Below are positions 8,914-17,515 of a DNA stretch of 64,000 nucleotides, in pieces (the stretch's first letter is position 1; each line of letters starts with the position of its first letter). Both the position numbers and the translations under genes were made by a program. Source of the stretch: Nocardioides sp. Root682 (lineage in GTDB: Bacteria; Actinomycetota; Actinomycetes; Propionibacteriales; Nocardioidaceae); the NCBI RefSeq assembly GCF_001427795.1, contig NZ_LMHJ01000001.1, forward strand, positions 2,133,664-2,197,663, in the 5' to 3' direction. Under the pieces are notes generated by a model. The model worked only from the letters and a program-made list of their open reading frames with translations, did no database searches and was not told the origin of the DNA.

Positions 8914-9450
8914 TCACTCCTTCTCGTGGTGCCGGCGTTCCTCGACCTTCTTGCGCAACCGTTCCCGCTCCTCGTGCGCGGCCACCTCGGCCTCGTCGAT
9001 CTTGCCCTCCAGGGCCGCGACCGCTTCGGGCTTGCCGTGGAAGCGACGGAAGGCGTAGACCAGCAGGGCCAGGGCGAGGACGCACGAGAAGAGCAGGGTG
9101 ACGCCCGTCCAGACGCCGCCGAACAGCCACCACTTGTCGCCGATCGGCCACCACGACGGCACGTCCGGGCCAACGATCCAGAGCACGCCGAACGCGCCCA
9201 ACCCGAGCCCCGCAAGAGTCGACATGATCACCCGCGGCCAGGTCGCGACACCCTCGGCTGCTCCGCGCAGCGCGCGCAGCATCACCGGGTCCAACAGCCG
9301 CTCGGCCCACGTGTACTGCTGCGACAACACGGCCAGACCGGCCGCCATGAGCAGCAGGCCGGGACCGGGCAGCACCATCGCGGCCACACCGGCGAGCAGC
9401 AGGACCCAGCCGACGACCTCCAGCAGGAGCCGCTTCGCCGTACCGGTCAT
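8914..9450 (-). CDS. PGPGW / TIGR02611 family membrane protein
   Basis: This is a 178-residue integral membrane protein. The first hydrophobic hairpin contains VGWVLLLAGVAAMVLPGPGL (residues 10-29), the signature of the PGPGW family. Further membrane segments are near residues 75-95 and 110-135. The C-terminus is a charged helix, probably coiled coil and cytoplasmic (EERERLRKKVEERRHHEKE). The ATG at 9450 overlaps the stop of the upstream SnoaL-like gene (ATGA, 9447-9450), so the two are translationally coupled. The family is widespread in actinobacteria with no assigned function. Confidence 0.78.
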   Translation of the reverse strand: MTGTAKRLLLEVVGWVLLLAGVAAMVLPGPGLLLMAAGLAVLSQQYTWAERLLDPVMLRALRGAAEGVATWPRVIMSTLAGLGLGAFGVLWIVGPDVPSWWPIGDKWWLFGGVWTGVTLLFSCVLALALLVYAFRRFHGKPEAVAALEGKIDEAEVAAHEERERLRKKVEERRHHEKE

Positions 9451-9965
9451 CGTCCGCCACCGAAGCGGTCCAGCCAGGCCAGGACGTCGTCGTCCGCATT
9501 GCCGTGCGCGGCCGCGATCCGGGCCCAGGTCACCGCCATGGTGTGGAACCGCAGCGGGTTGTAGACGTCCTCCTCGCCGGAGAAGAGCCCGTCGCCGGCG
9601 TACGTCATGATCGTGATGTTGGGCTCGACGAGCATCGTCCCGTCGCCGGGGTCGGGCATCGGGTTGAGCACCTCGCAGACGAGGCGGTTCTGCTCGGCGT
9701 CGACCACCTGCCACGAGAGCGGGAAGCCGGTCATCACCCGGCCGGGGTACGACGTCATCGTCTTCATCGACCAGGCCCGGATCTCGTCGCGGCCGGTGAA
9801 GGTCCCCATCGCATGTTCGACGTAGACGGCGTCGGGCGTGAACAGGTCGGCGTAGCCGCTCCAGTCACCACTCGCGACGAAGCCCGCGACCTTGCCGTGG
9901 AAGGTGGCGTACGCATCGGTGATCTCGGCGGCCGAGAAGCCGGTGGCCGTGGGTGAACCGCTCAT
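9447..9965 (-). CDS. SnoaL-like / nuclear transport factor 2 fold protein
   Basis: This is a 172-residue protein with the alpha+beta cone typical of SnoaL-like polyketide cyclases and ketosteroid-isomerase relatives. It opens with a helix (EITDAYATFHGKVAGFVASG), followed by DWSGYADLFTPDAVYVEHAMG and GRDEIRAWSMKTMTSYPG, the classic order of the fold. Many members of this broad family act on small hydrophobic ligands and others have no catalytic role, so no reaction is assigned. The ATG at 9965 is used in preference to a TTG 12 bases upstream. It is divergent from the adenylate cyclase gene (47 bp between starts) and coupled to the PGPGW gene. Confidence 0.7.
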   Translation of the reverse strand: MSGSPTATGFSAAEITDAYATFHGKVAGFVASGDWSGYADLFTPDAVYVEHAMGTFTGRDEIRAWSMKTMTSYPGRVMTGFPLSWQVVDAEQNRLVCEVLNPMPDPGDGTMLVEPNITIMTYAGDGLFSGEEDVYNPLRFHTMAVTWARIAAAHGNADDDVLAWLDRFGGGR

Positions 9966-10012
9966 GGGTTGATTCAAACAGGTGGGCCCACACCCGACAC
10001 TAGGCTGCGCCC

Positions 10013-11602
10013 ATGCCCCGCGGATCCAGCCATCGACGCAGCCCGTTCGGCTCGCGCCTGCTGGGTCCGCGCGACCAGCCTCCCCGTCGGTTGCGGATCC
10101 GCATCCAGCTGCTGCTGACGTTCCTGCTGATCTCCACCAACGTCATCGGCGCCGTCGTCGTGTTCGTGCTGAACACGTGGGCGGTCCCGTCACCCGATCC
10201 GAACAAGGAGATGGTGATCGCACTCGCGATCGCGATCCCGACGTACGTCCTCGTCGCCGCCCTGGTCGGAGCCGTCTGGGGTACGACGACCTCGCTGCGC
10301 GCGCTGCGCTGGGCGACCCAGCCCGGGGTCGATCCCGACCACAGCCAACGCGCTCGCGCCCTGCGGGTGCCGCTCGTGCTGACCACCATGCAGTTGGGCA
10401 TGTGGGGCGTGGGCACGGCGTTGTTCACGATGCTGACGGTGATGCTGCAGCCCTCGCGTGCCCTGGGCACCGGGCTCACCGTGGGGATCGGCGCCGTCGT
10501 GGTCGCCGGGATCTCCTACCTGCTGACCGAGTTCTCCCTGCGTCCGATCGCGGCCCGCGCGCTGTCCGACGTACGGGTCACCGGCAAGCTCCGCGGGGTC
10601 GGTGTCGGCCCCCGCATGGCGATCTTCTGGACCCTCGGAACGGGCACTCCGATCATCGGACTCCTGATCGTGGCGATCCTTGCCCTGACACCCAGCGGCA
10701 AGGACGTCACGTTGCAGGACCTCGCCGTGGTGACGATCATCGTCTGCGGCATCGTGCTGGTGTTCGGCCTGCTGCTGACCGACCTCAACGCCCGCGCGGT
10801 CGTCGCGCCCATCCTGTCGGTGCGCGACGCGATGCGCGCCGTCGAGGGCGGGGAGCTCGCGAGCGACGTGATCGTCTACGACGGCACCGAGCTCGGGCAG
10901 CTCCAGAGCGGGTTCAACGAGATGGTGGCGGGCCTCCAGGAGCGCGAGCAGATCCGCGACCTGTTCGGTCGCCACGTCGGCCAGGAGGTGGCCGCCGCGG
11001 CCGCGGCCCTCGGTGCGGGCGAGATCGAGCTCGGCGGCGAGACCCGCGTCTGTTCGGTGCTGTTCGTCGACCTCGTGGGGTCGACGACGTACGCCACCGA
11101 GCACGGGCCGGCCGAGGTCGTCGCCGTGCTCAACCGGTTCTTCGGGGTCGTGGTCGACGAGGTGGACCGCCACTACGGGCTGGTCAACAAGTTCATCGGC
11201 GACGCGGTGCTGGCCGTGTTCGGCGCGCCCGTCGAGCTCGAGGAGCACGCCAGCGCGGCACTGTCCGCGGCCCGGGCGATGGCGGTCCGGCTGGCGATCG
11301 AGGTGCCGGAGGTCGGCGCCGGGATCGGCGTCGCCACCGGGCAGGTGGTGGCTGGCAACGTCGGCCACGAGCAACGGTTCGAGTACACCGTGATCGGCGA
11401 TGCGGTGAACTCGGCGGCCCGGCTCACCGACCTCGCCAAGGACGTGCCCGGCGGCGTGCTCGCGGCGTGGGAGTCCGTCGAGACGGCACACCTGGCAGGT
11501 GCCCCCGAGGCGGCGCACTGGATCGAGAACGGCGAAGCCACGCTGCGGGGCCGTTCGACGCCCACCCGCCTCGCCGTACCGCGCCCCAAGGTCGTCGAGT
11601 AG
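10013..11602 (+). CDS. membrane-bound class III adenylate cyclase with HAMP domain
   Basis: This 529-residue enzyme makes cAMP from ATP. A basic N-terminus is followed by about six membrane segments (near residues 32-54, 67-90, 120-145, 152-172, 205-227 and 238-256), then a HAMP linker (about 257-310) and a cyclase homology domain (about 345-500). Catalytic residues are visible: metal Asp353 in FVDLVGST and Asp397 in NKFIGDAVLAVFG, adenine-binding Lys393 and Asp463 (TVIGDAVN), and transition-state Asn466/Arg470. The Lys/Asp pair indicates ATP rather than GTP. The architecture matches mycobacterial Rv3645/Rv1318c-type cyclases. It is convergent with the mce operon, whose last gene ends 36 bp away. 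Confidence 0.9.
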   Translation: MPRGSSHRRSPFGSRLLGPRDQPPRRLRIRIQLLLTFLLISTNVIGAVVVFVLNTWAVPSPDPNKEMVIALAIAIPTYVLVAALVGAVWGTTTSLRALRWATQPGVDPDHSQRARALRVPLVLTTMQLGMWGVGTALFTMLTVMLQPSRALGTGLTVGIGAVVVAGISYLLTEFSLRPIAARALSDVRVTGKLRGVGVGPRMAIFWTLGTGTPIIGLLIVAILALTPSGKDVTLQDLAVVTIIVCGIVLVFGLLLTDLNARAVVAPILSVRDAMRAVEGGELASDVIVYDGTELGQLQSGFNEMVAGLQEREQIRDLFGRHVGQEVAAAAAALGAGEIELGGETRVCSVLFVDLVGSTTYATEHGPAEVVAVLNRFFGVVVDEVDRHYGLVNKFIGDAVLAVFGAPVELEEHASAALSAARAMAVRLAIEVPEVGAGIGVATGQVVAGNVGHEQRFEYTVIGDAVNSAARLTDLAKDVPGGVLAAWESVETAHLAGAPEAAHWIENGEATLRGRSTPTRLAVPRPKVVE

Positions 11603-11630
11603 TCGCGAGGCACGAGCGACGTATCGAGAC
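11594..11630. repeat. intergenic interspersed-repeat-like element
   Basis: A segment running from GTCGAGTAG to TATCGAGAC covers the cyclase stop codon and the gap before the mce-associated gene. It resembles, from memory, the GGTCGAGTAG...TATCGAGACC intergenic repeats abundant in Nocardioides and related genomes. Only one copy is seen in this window. Confidence 0.4.
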
Positions 11631-11638
11631 GCAGGACC

Positions 11639-12286
11639 TCACTGGAACTGGAGCTGGACCATCTCGTCGACCAGCCACTTGCCGTCGACACGGACCATGG
11701 ACAGCTCGACACCGCTGCGCGCGTGGAGCGGCTCGGCTCCACCGCTGCGGATGTCCTTGTCGGTGAGGGTCTGGTCGGTGAAGACGAGGACCCGCACATG
11801 CTCGGCGTCCTTGGTCGTGGCGGCGGAGTTGACCACCCGCCCGCGGCTCACCAGCTCCTGCGGACCGATCATCTTCTCGCGGAGACCCTCGAGCGCCTCC
11901 GGGGAGTACTCCTTCTGGAACTTCTCGGTGCCGCTCGACGTCACCCACGTCATGTCGTCCTCGTAGGTGCGGTAGTCGTAGGTCAGCCACGAGACGACGA
12001 TCCGCTCGGCCTCCTCGGTGGCCGCGCTCTCCGCGCTGGCGCGATCCTCGAGGTCGGACCGGTCCTGCGCAAGGACGAAGCACCCGACGGCCGCAGCGAT
12101 CAGGAGCAGCGCCAGCACTGCGCAGAGGATCGGCCAACGCCGGTCGGACCTCGGCGCGGCATCCGTGTCGGCAGCACCCGTGTCGTCCACGACATCCGGG
12201 TCGACTGCATCCCCGTCGACGTCCACGACATCGGGGTCGACGGCTGGTTCAGCGGTTCGTTCCACGTCGTCTGTCATCGCTTTCAT
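11639..12286 (-). CDS. Mce-associated membrane protein
   Basis: This 215-residue protein is the last gene of the mce operon. An acidic N-terminal tail of about 60 residues is followed by one membrane helix (WPILCAVLALLLIAAAVGCF), a short coiled segment (RSDLEDRASAESAATEEAER) and an extracytoplasmic SnoaL/NTF2-like domain. That is the arrangement of Mas proteins that accompany mycobacterial mce loci. Mas proteins are thought to stabilise or assemble the importer. The ATG at 12286 overlaps the stop of mceF (ATGA, 12283-12286); longer in-frame starts lie inside mceF and were rejected. Confidence 0.8.
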   Translation of the reverse strand: MKAMTDDVERTAEPAVDPDVVDVDGDAVDPDVVDDTGAADTDAAPRSDRRWPILCAVLALLLIAAAVGCFVLAQDRSDLEDRASAESAATEEAERIVVSWLTYDYRTYEDDMTWVTSSGTEKFQKEYSPEALEGLREKMIGPQELVSRGRVVNSAATTKDAEHVRVLVFTDQTLTDKDIRSGGAEPLHARSGVELSMVRVDGKWLVDEMVQLQFQ

Positions 12287-13359
12287 CGTAGGGGCTCCGG
12301 CGCCCATTGAGCGCCGCGTTGGGAGGCCGGGTAGCTCTTCAGGCACTGCCCGTCGTCCTGGAGGGGATGACGCTTCAGCTCGCGGGCACTGCGCTCGACG
12401 TGGCCGTAACCGCAGTACGTGTAGTACTCGAAGAAGGCATCGAGGTGGACCGCTCCGCCGTGGACGGCGTTGCCGAGCGCCCGGAACCCGCGCGGGTAGT
12501 CACGCAACAGCGCCCGCAGGTGCGGATCGCGTGCAGCCACGACGTCGGCGAGCGTGATGTAGGGATCGAGGTACGCCGGCAGGATGTCCTCGACGTCGCG
12601 GACCAGGCTGCGCATCTCCTCGATCTGGCCCGGAGCTCGTTCGAGCAACCGGACGAGGACCGGGTCGATCTTGCGCAGCCAGTCGGCGAAGACCGTCGCG
12701 TTGCGGGTGATCGTGTCGAAGTCCGGCACCAGGTCCGCGCCGAGGCGCAGCAGCCGGTCGCCGTTGTCGAGGAGCCGCTCGGTCAGGTCCGAACGAGCGT
12801 CGAACTCATGGAGGATCGATGACCCCTGCACGACCATCCGCTGCAGGTCGTCCTCGGTCCCCTTGAGCCCCTCGGCGGTCTCGGTCAGCACGGTTCGCAG
12901 TGCCTTGACGTCGATCTGCTCGATCAGGTTGTTCAGGTTGGTCGCTGCCGTGGCCAGGCTCGTCGGCAGGTCCCCGGCCTTGCCCTCGACGATGTCGCCG
13001 CTCTCGAGGAAGGGCGGCTTGTCCGTGGTGGGCTGGAAGTCGATGTACTGCTCGCCGACCGGCGACAGGCTCCGCACCTTGGGGCGGGCATCCACGGGGA
13101 TGTCGGCCGAAGCGTCGAGCCGGACCGATGCCTCGATGCCGGTGTCCGAGAGGTTGAGGTCGGTCACCTTGCCGACGCGGACACCCCGATAGGCCACCTC
13201 GGAGCCCGCGTACAGGCCACCGCTGCTCGGGAACGTGACGGTCACGACGACCGGTCGCTCCGTCAACGGCGTCCTGAGCGCGACGCCGAACAGGTAGAGC
13301 AGGCAGAGCACGAACGACACGACGATGCCGGCGACGCTGGCGATGTACTTGCGCTTCAT
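12283..13359 (-). CDS. Mce family protein, MceF position
   Basis: This is the sixth substrate-binding subunit of a Mce lipid importer, 358 residues. It has an N-terminal membrane anchor (residues 6-27), one MCE domain (about 37-115, with GLYAGSEVAYRGVRVGKV and SPVGEQYIDF), and a long helical region that forms the periplasm-spanning tube in this family. A C-terminal Cys-containing tail (YCGYGHVERSARELKR) resembles MceF C-termini. It overlaps mceE by 4 nt (13356-13359) and the Mas gene by 4 nt, consistent with one transcript. Confidence 0.87.
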   Translation of the reverse strand: MKRKYIASVAGIVVSFVLCLLYLFGVALRTPLTERPVVVTVTFPSSGGLYAGSEVAYRGVRVGKVTDLNLSDTGIEASVRLDASADIPVDARPKVRSLSPVGEQYIDFQPTTDKPPFLESGDIVEGKAGDLPTSLATAATNLNNLIEQIDVKALRTVLTETAEGLKGTEDDLQRMVVQGSSILHEFDARSDLTERLLDNGDRLLRLGADLVPDFDTITRNATVFADWLRKIDPVLVRLLERAPGQIEEMRSLVRDVEDILPAYLDPYITLADVVAARDPHLRALLRDYPRGFRALGNAVHGGAVHLDAFFEYYTYCGYGHVERSARELKRHPLQDDGQCLKSYPASQRGAQWAPEPLR

Positions 13360-14438
13360 CGCCGTCCTCCCAGGAGGTCGAGACCCGGAAGCAGTGGCGC
13401 TCCAGCGTCGCCGGGAACCGGTGCGCGTGGTGCGCTTGCGATGGAACCGAGGAGGTTGAGCTGGGTCTTGGTCAGGTTGAGCCTGGCGCGCAGCGGCAGC
13501 ACTTCGCTGGGCACCGTCTTCTCGAGCTGCGAGGCCACCGCGATCAGGTTGTCCAGGCCCGAGCGGAGCGACGAGCGGGTCGACAGCACGGCGTCGGCGA
13601 TCGGCCCGAGGTCCCTCAGGATGGTGAGGAGCGGGTCGTCGACCTTGAGCGCGAGACGCTTGGCCGTCGCGGCGAGGTCCTTGGCTCCGGCGAGGAGGGC
13701 GATGACCTTGTCGGTGTCCTCGCCGAGGGTCTCGACGGCAGGTCCCACTTCACGCAGCGCTCGCTTGATCGTGCTCTGCCGCTTGGAGAGGACGTCCGAC
13801 ACGGACCGCAAGGCGGTGAGGGCACGGGAGATGTCCCCACGGCTTGCGTTGGCCTGGCGCAGGAACTCGGTCACCCGCTGGACGCTGGCCCGGATCTCGT
13901 CCTCCCGGCCACCCAACGCGGCGTTGAGCTCCTCGGCGATCACCTGCAGCTCGCCCAGACGACCACCGTTGATGAGGGTCGACGCCGACGCCAGCGCGTC
14001 CTCGACCGACGGGGCAGTGGCCGTGTTGGCCACCGGGAACTGGTCGTCGCCGGCGAGGTTCCTCGGCGACTTCCCCGGCGTGACCTGGATGAAGAGCTCA
14101 CCCAGTGGCGTGTCGTAGCGCAGCCGGGCAGAGGAGTCGTCCGGAATCTCGACGGACGCCTTGATGTCCATGGTGACGTGCGCCTTGAAGTCCTTGACAT
14201 CCACCGTCTGGACCCGCCCGACAGACACTCCGTTGACCTTCACCTGCGCGCCCTGGGCCAGGTTGAGGGCCTGGTCGAACACCGCTGACACCTGGTAGGT
14301 CTCGCCACCCACCGCCGAGCCGGGCAGCGGAAGGTCCTTGTAACCGGTCGAGCATCCCGCCAGCCCCACGACCAGCAGGAACGCCGACACCACGGCCAGC
14401 ACCCGGCCCCTCGGGCCGGCCACGACTCCGGGCCTCAT
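13356..14438 (-). CDS. Mce family lipoprotein, MceE (LprK-like) position
   Basis: This is a 360-residue MCE-domain protein with a type II signal peptide; the lipobox LAGC places the lipidated Cys at residue 29. The MCE domain (about 47-120) includes GAQVKVNGVSVGRVQTVD and TPLGELFIQV. The remainder is helical with heptad-like Leu/Ala spacing, and the C-terminus is Pro-rich (APRAPVPGDAGAP). Mycobacterial MceE is normally the single lipoprotein of the set; here the preceding MceD subunit also has a lipobox. It overlaps mceD by one base (14438) and mceF by four. Confidence 0.87.
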   Translation of the reverse strand: MRPGVVAGPRGRVLAVVSAFLLVVGLAGCSTGYKDLPLPGSAVGGETYQVSAVFDQALNLAQGAQVKVNGVSVGRVQTVDVKDFKAHVTMDIKASVEIPDDSSARLRYDTPLGELFIQVTPGKSPRNLAGDDQFPVANTATAPSVEDALASASTLINGGRLGELQVIAEELNAALGGREDEIRASVQRVTEFLRQANASRGDISRALTALRSVSDVLSKRQSTIKRALREVGPAVETLGEDTDKVIALLAGAKDLAATAKRLALKVDDPLLTILRDLGPIADAVLSTRSSLRSGLDNLIAVASQLEKTVPSEVLPLRARLNLTKTQLNLLGSIASAPRAPVPGDAGAPLLPGLDLLGGRR

Positions 14439-15508
14439 CAGTTGCCTCCCTGGTTGCCGCCGCCGAGGAGCGGGCCGAGGACACCGTCCAGAATCCCGGA
14501 GAGGTCCGGGAAAGTGGCCAGGTTGCAGACGGGACCGAGGAGCTGGCAGACCTTTTCGAAGAGCGGGCCGAGCGGCGTCAGCTGCGTCGGAATGGCGCGG
14601 ACCAGGACGTGTCCCGAGGGTGTCGCCGTGTTGGCGACGTTCTGTGTCGCCAGGGGCAACACCTCGATCGTCTCCTCCAGGTCCCGGCGACTCGCCAGGA
14701 TGTTGCGGAAGAGCTTCTGCACGTCGGTGAGACTGGCCTTGACCGCACCCCTGTTCTCCTTGCTGAACTTGGCGATCCGGTCGGCCGTCGCCGACACCCC
14801 CTCGAGGGCATCGGCGATGGTGTCCCGCTCCGAGTTGAGCAGCTCGATCGCGCCGCCGAGGTTGGCGACGAAGGTGCGCACCAGCTCCTCGTTGCTCACC
14901 AGGCCGCTCGCGAGCGTGTCGAGCGACTCCATCGTGGCGAAGATGTCCGAGCGCTGGCCGTGCACCGTGTCCACCAGGCTGGCGAGCCCGCTGACGGCTC
15001 CCCGCAGCTCGTCGCTGTTGCCGCTGAACGCCGCGGCGGTGACCTGGAGCATCTCGCGCAGCCCGTTGGCGACCTTCGGCGAGCTGAGTGATTCCGCCAG
15101 GTCCGAGATCGATCCGAGCACCCGGTCGAAGTCGACGGGCGTCCGGGTCCGTTCCATGGGGATCGTCGCACCGGAGGCCATCTCAGCGCCGCCGGAGTAG
15201 GCCGGCGTGAGCTCGACGTAACGGTCGGTGGCCACCGAGCGTGACACCACCACCGCCGCAGCATCGGCAGGGACCTTGATGTCGTCGTCGGTGACCGCCA
15301 GGGTCACCTCGACGACGCCGCCGCGCGGCTCGATCGCGGTGATCGTCCCGACCGGGACACCCATGACACCGACGTCGTTGCCGACGTAGAGGCCGGCGGC
15401 GTCAGCGAGGACCACGGTGATCTCACGGTCCTCGCTGCCGAACGGCACACATCCGGCGAGCGGGACGGCGGTCATCACGACCAGGGCTGAGGTGAGCAGA
15501 CGGCGCAT
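14438..15508 (-). CDS. Mce family protein, MceD position, with lipobox
   Basis: This is a 356-residue MCE subunit. Residues 1-20 form a lipoprotein signal peptide with lipobox LAGC (Cys20), followed by the MCE domain (about 28-105; GLYVGNDVGVMGVPVGTI, SVATDRYVELTP) and a long helical tube-forming region. The C-terminus is Gly-rich (LLGGGNQGGN). Mycobacterial MceD proteins normally carry an uncleaved membrane anchor, so a predicted lipid anchor here is unusual. It begins 1 bp after the mceC stop and overlaps mceE by one base. Confidence 0.85.
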   Translation of the reverse strand: MRRLLTSALVVMTAVPLAGCVPFGSEDREITVVLADAAGLYVGNDVGVMGVPVGTITAIEPRGGVVEVTLAVTDDDIKVPADAAAVVVSRSVATDRYVELTPAYSGGAEMASGATIPMERTRTPVDFDRVLGSISDLAESLSSPKVANGLREMLQVTAAAFSGNSDELRGAVSGLASLVDTVHGQRSDIFATMESLDTLASGLVSNEELVRTFVANLGGAIELLNSERDTIADALEGVSATADRIAKFSKENRGAVKASLTDVQKLFRNILASRRDLEETIEVLPLATQNVANTATPSGHVLVRAIPTQLTPLGPLFEKVCQLLGPVCNLATFPDLSGILDGVLGPLLGGGNQGGN

Positions 15509-15509
15509 G

Positions 15510-16484
15510 TCAGCACCCTCCCGTCGGGCCGCAGCGAACCTTGTCGGGCAACGGGTCGATGAGCAGCAGGTTGACGAACGGGCCGTCGCCGGTCGCGTTG
15601 GCGAAGTACCGGGAGGTCACCGCGAGGTTGTGCAGGGCCGAGCGCAGCGCCTCGTCCCGGTTCACCAGCACGCTGACCACCGTGTTCAGGTCGCGCAGCA
15701 TCGGCTTCAGGTCCGCCTCGTTGTCGTCCATGATCCCGTTGATCGATGCGGTCACCGAGGTGATGTCGCCCAGCAGGTCACGGATCGCCTCGCGGCGCCG
15801 GACCAGCTCGCCGATGACCAGGTTCGACTGCTCCATCAGCTTCACCAGGTCGGCCGTCCCGCTCGACAGCTGGTCGGAGATCTGCCGGGACGCCTCCAGC
15901 AGGTCACCGAACTGCTCGTCGCGGGCGGTGATCATCTCCGAGATCCGGGCCACGCCGTCGAACGCAGGACCCAGCTGCGGTCCGGCCACCTTGAGGGTGT
16001 CGGCGACCACGCTGAGGGCCTCGCTGATCTTCGTGGCGTCGATCTCGTCGACCGCCCCGGTGCCCTTGTCGATCACGTCCTGGAGGTTGAACGGAACCGA
16101 GGTGTGGGCGAGCGGGATCGTGTCGGCGGACAGCTCGCCGCTCCCTCCGGGGACGATGTCGAGGAAGTGGGTGCCGAGCAGGGTGCCCACCTTGATCGAT
16201 GCCTCGGTCTGCGAGCCGAGGTCGATGTCGTTGGACACCGTGAACTCCACGACCACGTGATCACCGGCGACGCTCACCTTGCGTACCTCGCCGACCTCGA
16301 CACCCGCGATCTGGACGCCTTCGGTGGCACGCAGCCCTGCGGTGTGGCTGAACTCGGCCTGATAGGTGCGGGCGCCGAACGGGACCACACTGATGGCGAT
16401 CACGACGAGACCGAAGACTCCGAGGGCGACGAAGGCGGCGATCCCGATCCGGAAGGGTTCGTCCCGACTGAAGATCCTCTTCAT
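15510..16484 (-). CDS. Mce family protein, MceC position
   Basis: This 324-residue MCE subunit has a membrane anchor near residues 13-35, an MCE domain (about 40-115; GLRATEGVQIAGVEVGEV, GTLLGTHFLDIVPG) and a helical domain, ending in DKVRCGPTGGC. The ATG at 16484 overlaps the mceB stop as ATGA and is preferred to a GTG two codons earlier. As part of a hetero-hexameric Mce1ABCDEF-like assembly it would help carry lipids from the outer envelope to the YrbE permease. Confidence 0.85.
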   Translation of the reverse strand: MKRIFSRDEPFRIGIAAFVALGVFGLVVIAISVVPFGARTYQAEFSHTAGLRATEGVQIAGVEVGEVRKVSVAGDHVVVEFTVSNDIDLGSQTEASIKVGTLLGTHFLDIVPGGSGELSADTIPLAHTSVPFNLQDVIDKGTGAVDEIDATKISEALSVVADTLKVAGPQLGPAFDGVARISEMITARDEQFGDLLEASRQISDQLSSGTADLVKLMEQSNLVIGELVRRREAIRDLLGDITSVTASINGIMDDNEADLKPMLRDLNTVVSVLVNRDEALRSALHNLAVTSRYFANATGDGPFVNLLLIDPLPDKVRCGPTGGC

Positions 16485-17515
16485 CGACACGCCTCCGAGT
16501 TCGTTCCCGGCAGAGCCGTGGTGCTGATGGCGATGGCGCCGAGGTCGAGATCGAGGTCGCAGAAGTAGAAGGTCAGTGCGTTCCGGTACGACAGCACCCG
16601 CGAGAGGGTGCCCATGAGCGATCCGAAACCGTCGATCGCTCCTCCGAACCGGACCTTCTCGGACGCGAACATGTCCAGCAGCGCCTTGGCCTTCTCGACA
16701 TCGGCGTTCAGCGGTCCCCGGACGTTGCGCAGGAAGCTCTCACTGGTGTCGAGGAGCTGGGAGATGTCGTCGATGGTGTTCCCGAAGTCCTTGCGGTGCT
16801 TCGCGAGACCGGTCATGAAGGTCGTCAGCTGCCGGATGGTGCCCCGCAGCTCGTCCCCCTGGCCGGCGAGATCGACGAGCACCGGGGTCAACCCGTCCAT
16901 CACCTGGCCGAAGAGCTCGTCGCGGTCAGCGAGGTAGTTGGTCAGCTGCGCGGTCTGGGTGAGGAGGTCCGACACGGTGCCGCCCTCGCCCTGGAGCACC
17001 TTGATGACCGACTCGGAGAGCTTGTTGACGTCCTCCGGCTTGAGTACGTCGAACAACGGCCGGAAGCCGTTGAGCAGGGCGGTCAGGTCGAAGCCGGGAC
17101 TCGTGCGAGCGATCGGCACAGCGGCGCCCTCGGCCATCTCCGAGCCGTGCTCGGCCGGTTGCACGATCGAGACGTACCGCTGCCCCAGGAGGTTCTGGTA
17201 GCGCATGACCAGGGTCGAGTTCGACAGGAGCGGCTGGTCGGCGCGCAGGGTGAAGTGCACGAGCGCTGTGGTCTTCGTGTCCTTGTCGACCTCGATACCG
17301 GTGATCTTGCCGACCTGGACGCCCGCGACCCGGACGTCGTCGCCCGAACGCAGGCCACTCACGTTGGCGAACTCCGCGGTGTACTCGCGGACGTCACCGT
17401 CGACCTCGTCGGCCATCGTGTTGGCGAGCAGGAGCAGCAGGATCGCGGACATCGCGAAGAACGCGATGACCTTGACGTAGACCGCCTTGACCCGGAACTT
17501 GGGTGCGTCAACCAC
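16481..17515 (-). CDS. Mce family protein, MceB position
   Basis: This 344-residue MCE subunit has one N-terminal membrane helix (about residues 11-31, VKVIAFFAMSAILLLLLANT). The MCE domain lies at about 42-120, with GLRSGDDVRVAGVQVGKI and YQNLLGQRYVSIV, the latter a good match to the MCE signature. A helical domain follows, and the C-terminus contains YFCDLDLDLGAIAIS. The start is a GTG at 17515 and overlaps the end of mceA by 8 nt. Its neighbours and coupling mark it as the second Mce subunit of the operon. Confidence 0.87.
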   Translation of the reverse strand: MVDAPKFRVKAVYVKVIAFFAMSAILLLLLANTMADEVDGDVREYTAEFANVSGLRSGDDVRVAGVQVGKITGIEVDKDTKTTALVHFTLRADQPLLSNSTLVMRYQNLLGQRYVSIVQPAEHGSEMAEGAAVPIARTSPGFDLTALLNGFRPLFDVLKPEDVNKLSESVIKVLQGEGGTVSDLLTQTAQLTNYLADRDELFGQVMDGLTPVLVDLAGQGDELRGTIRQLTTFMTGLAKHRKDFGNTIDDISQLLDTSESFLRNVRGPLNADVEKAKALLDMFASEKVRFGGAIDGFGSLMGTLSRVLSYRNALTFYFCDLDLDLGAIAISTTALPGTNSEACR

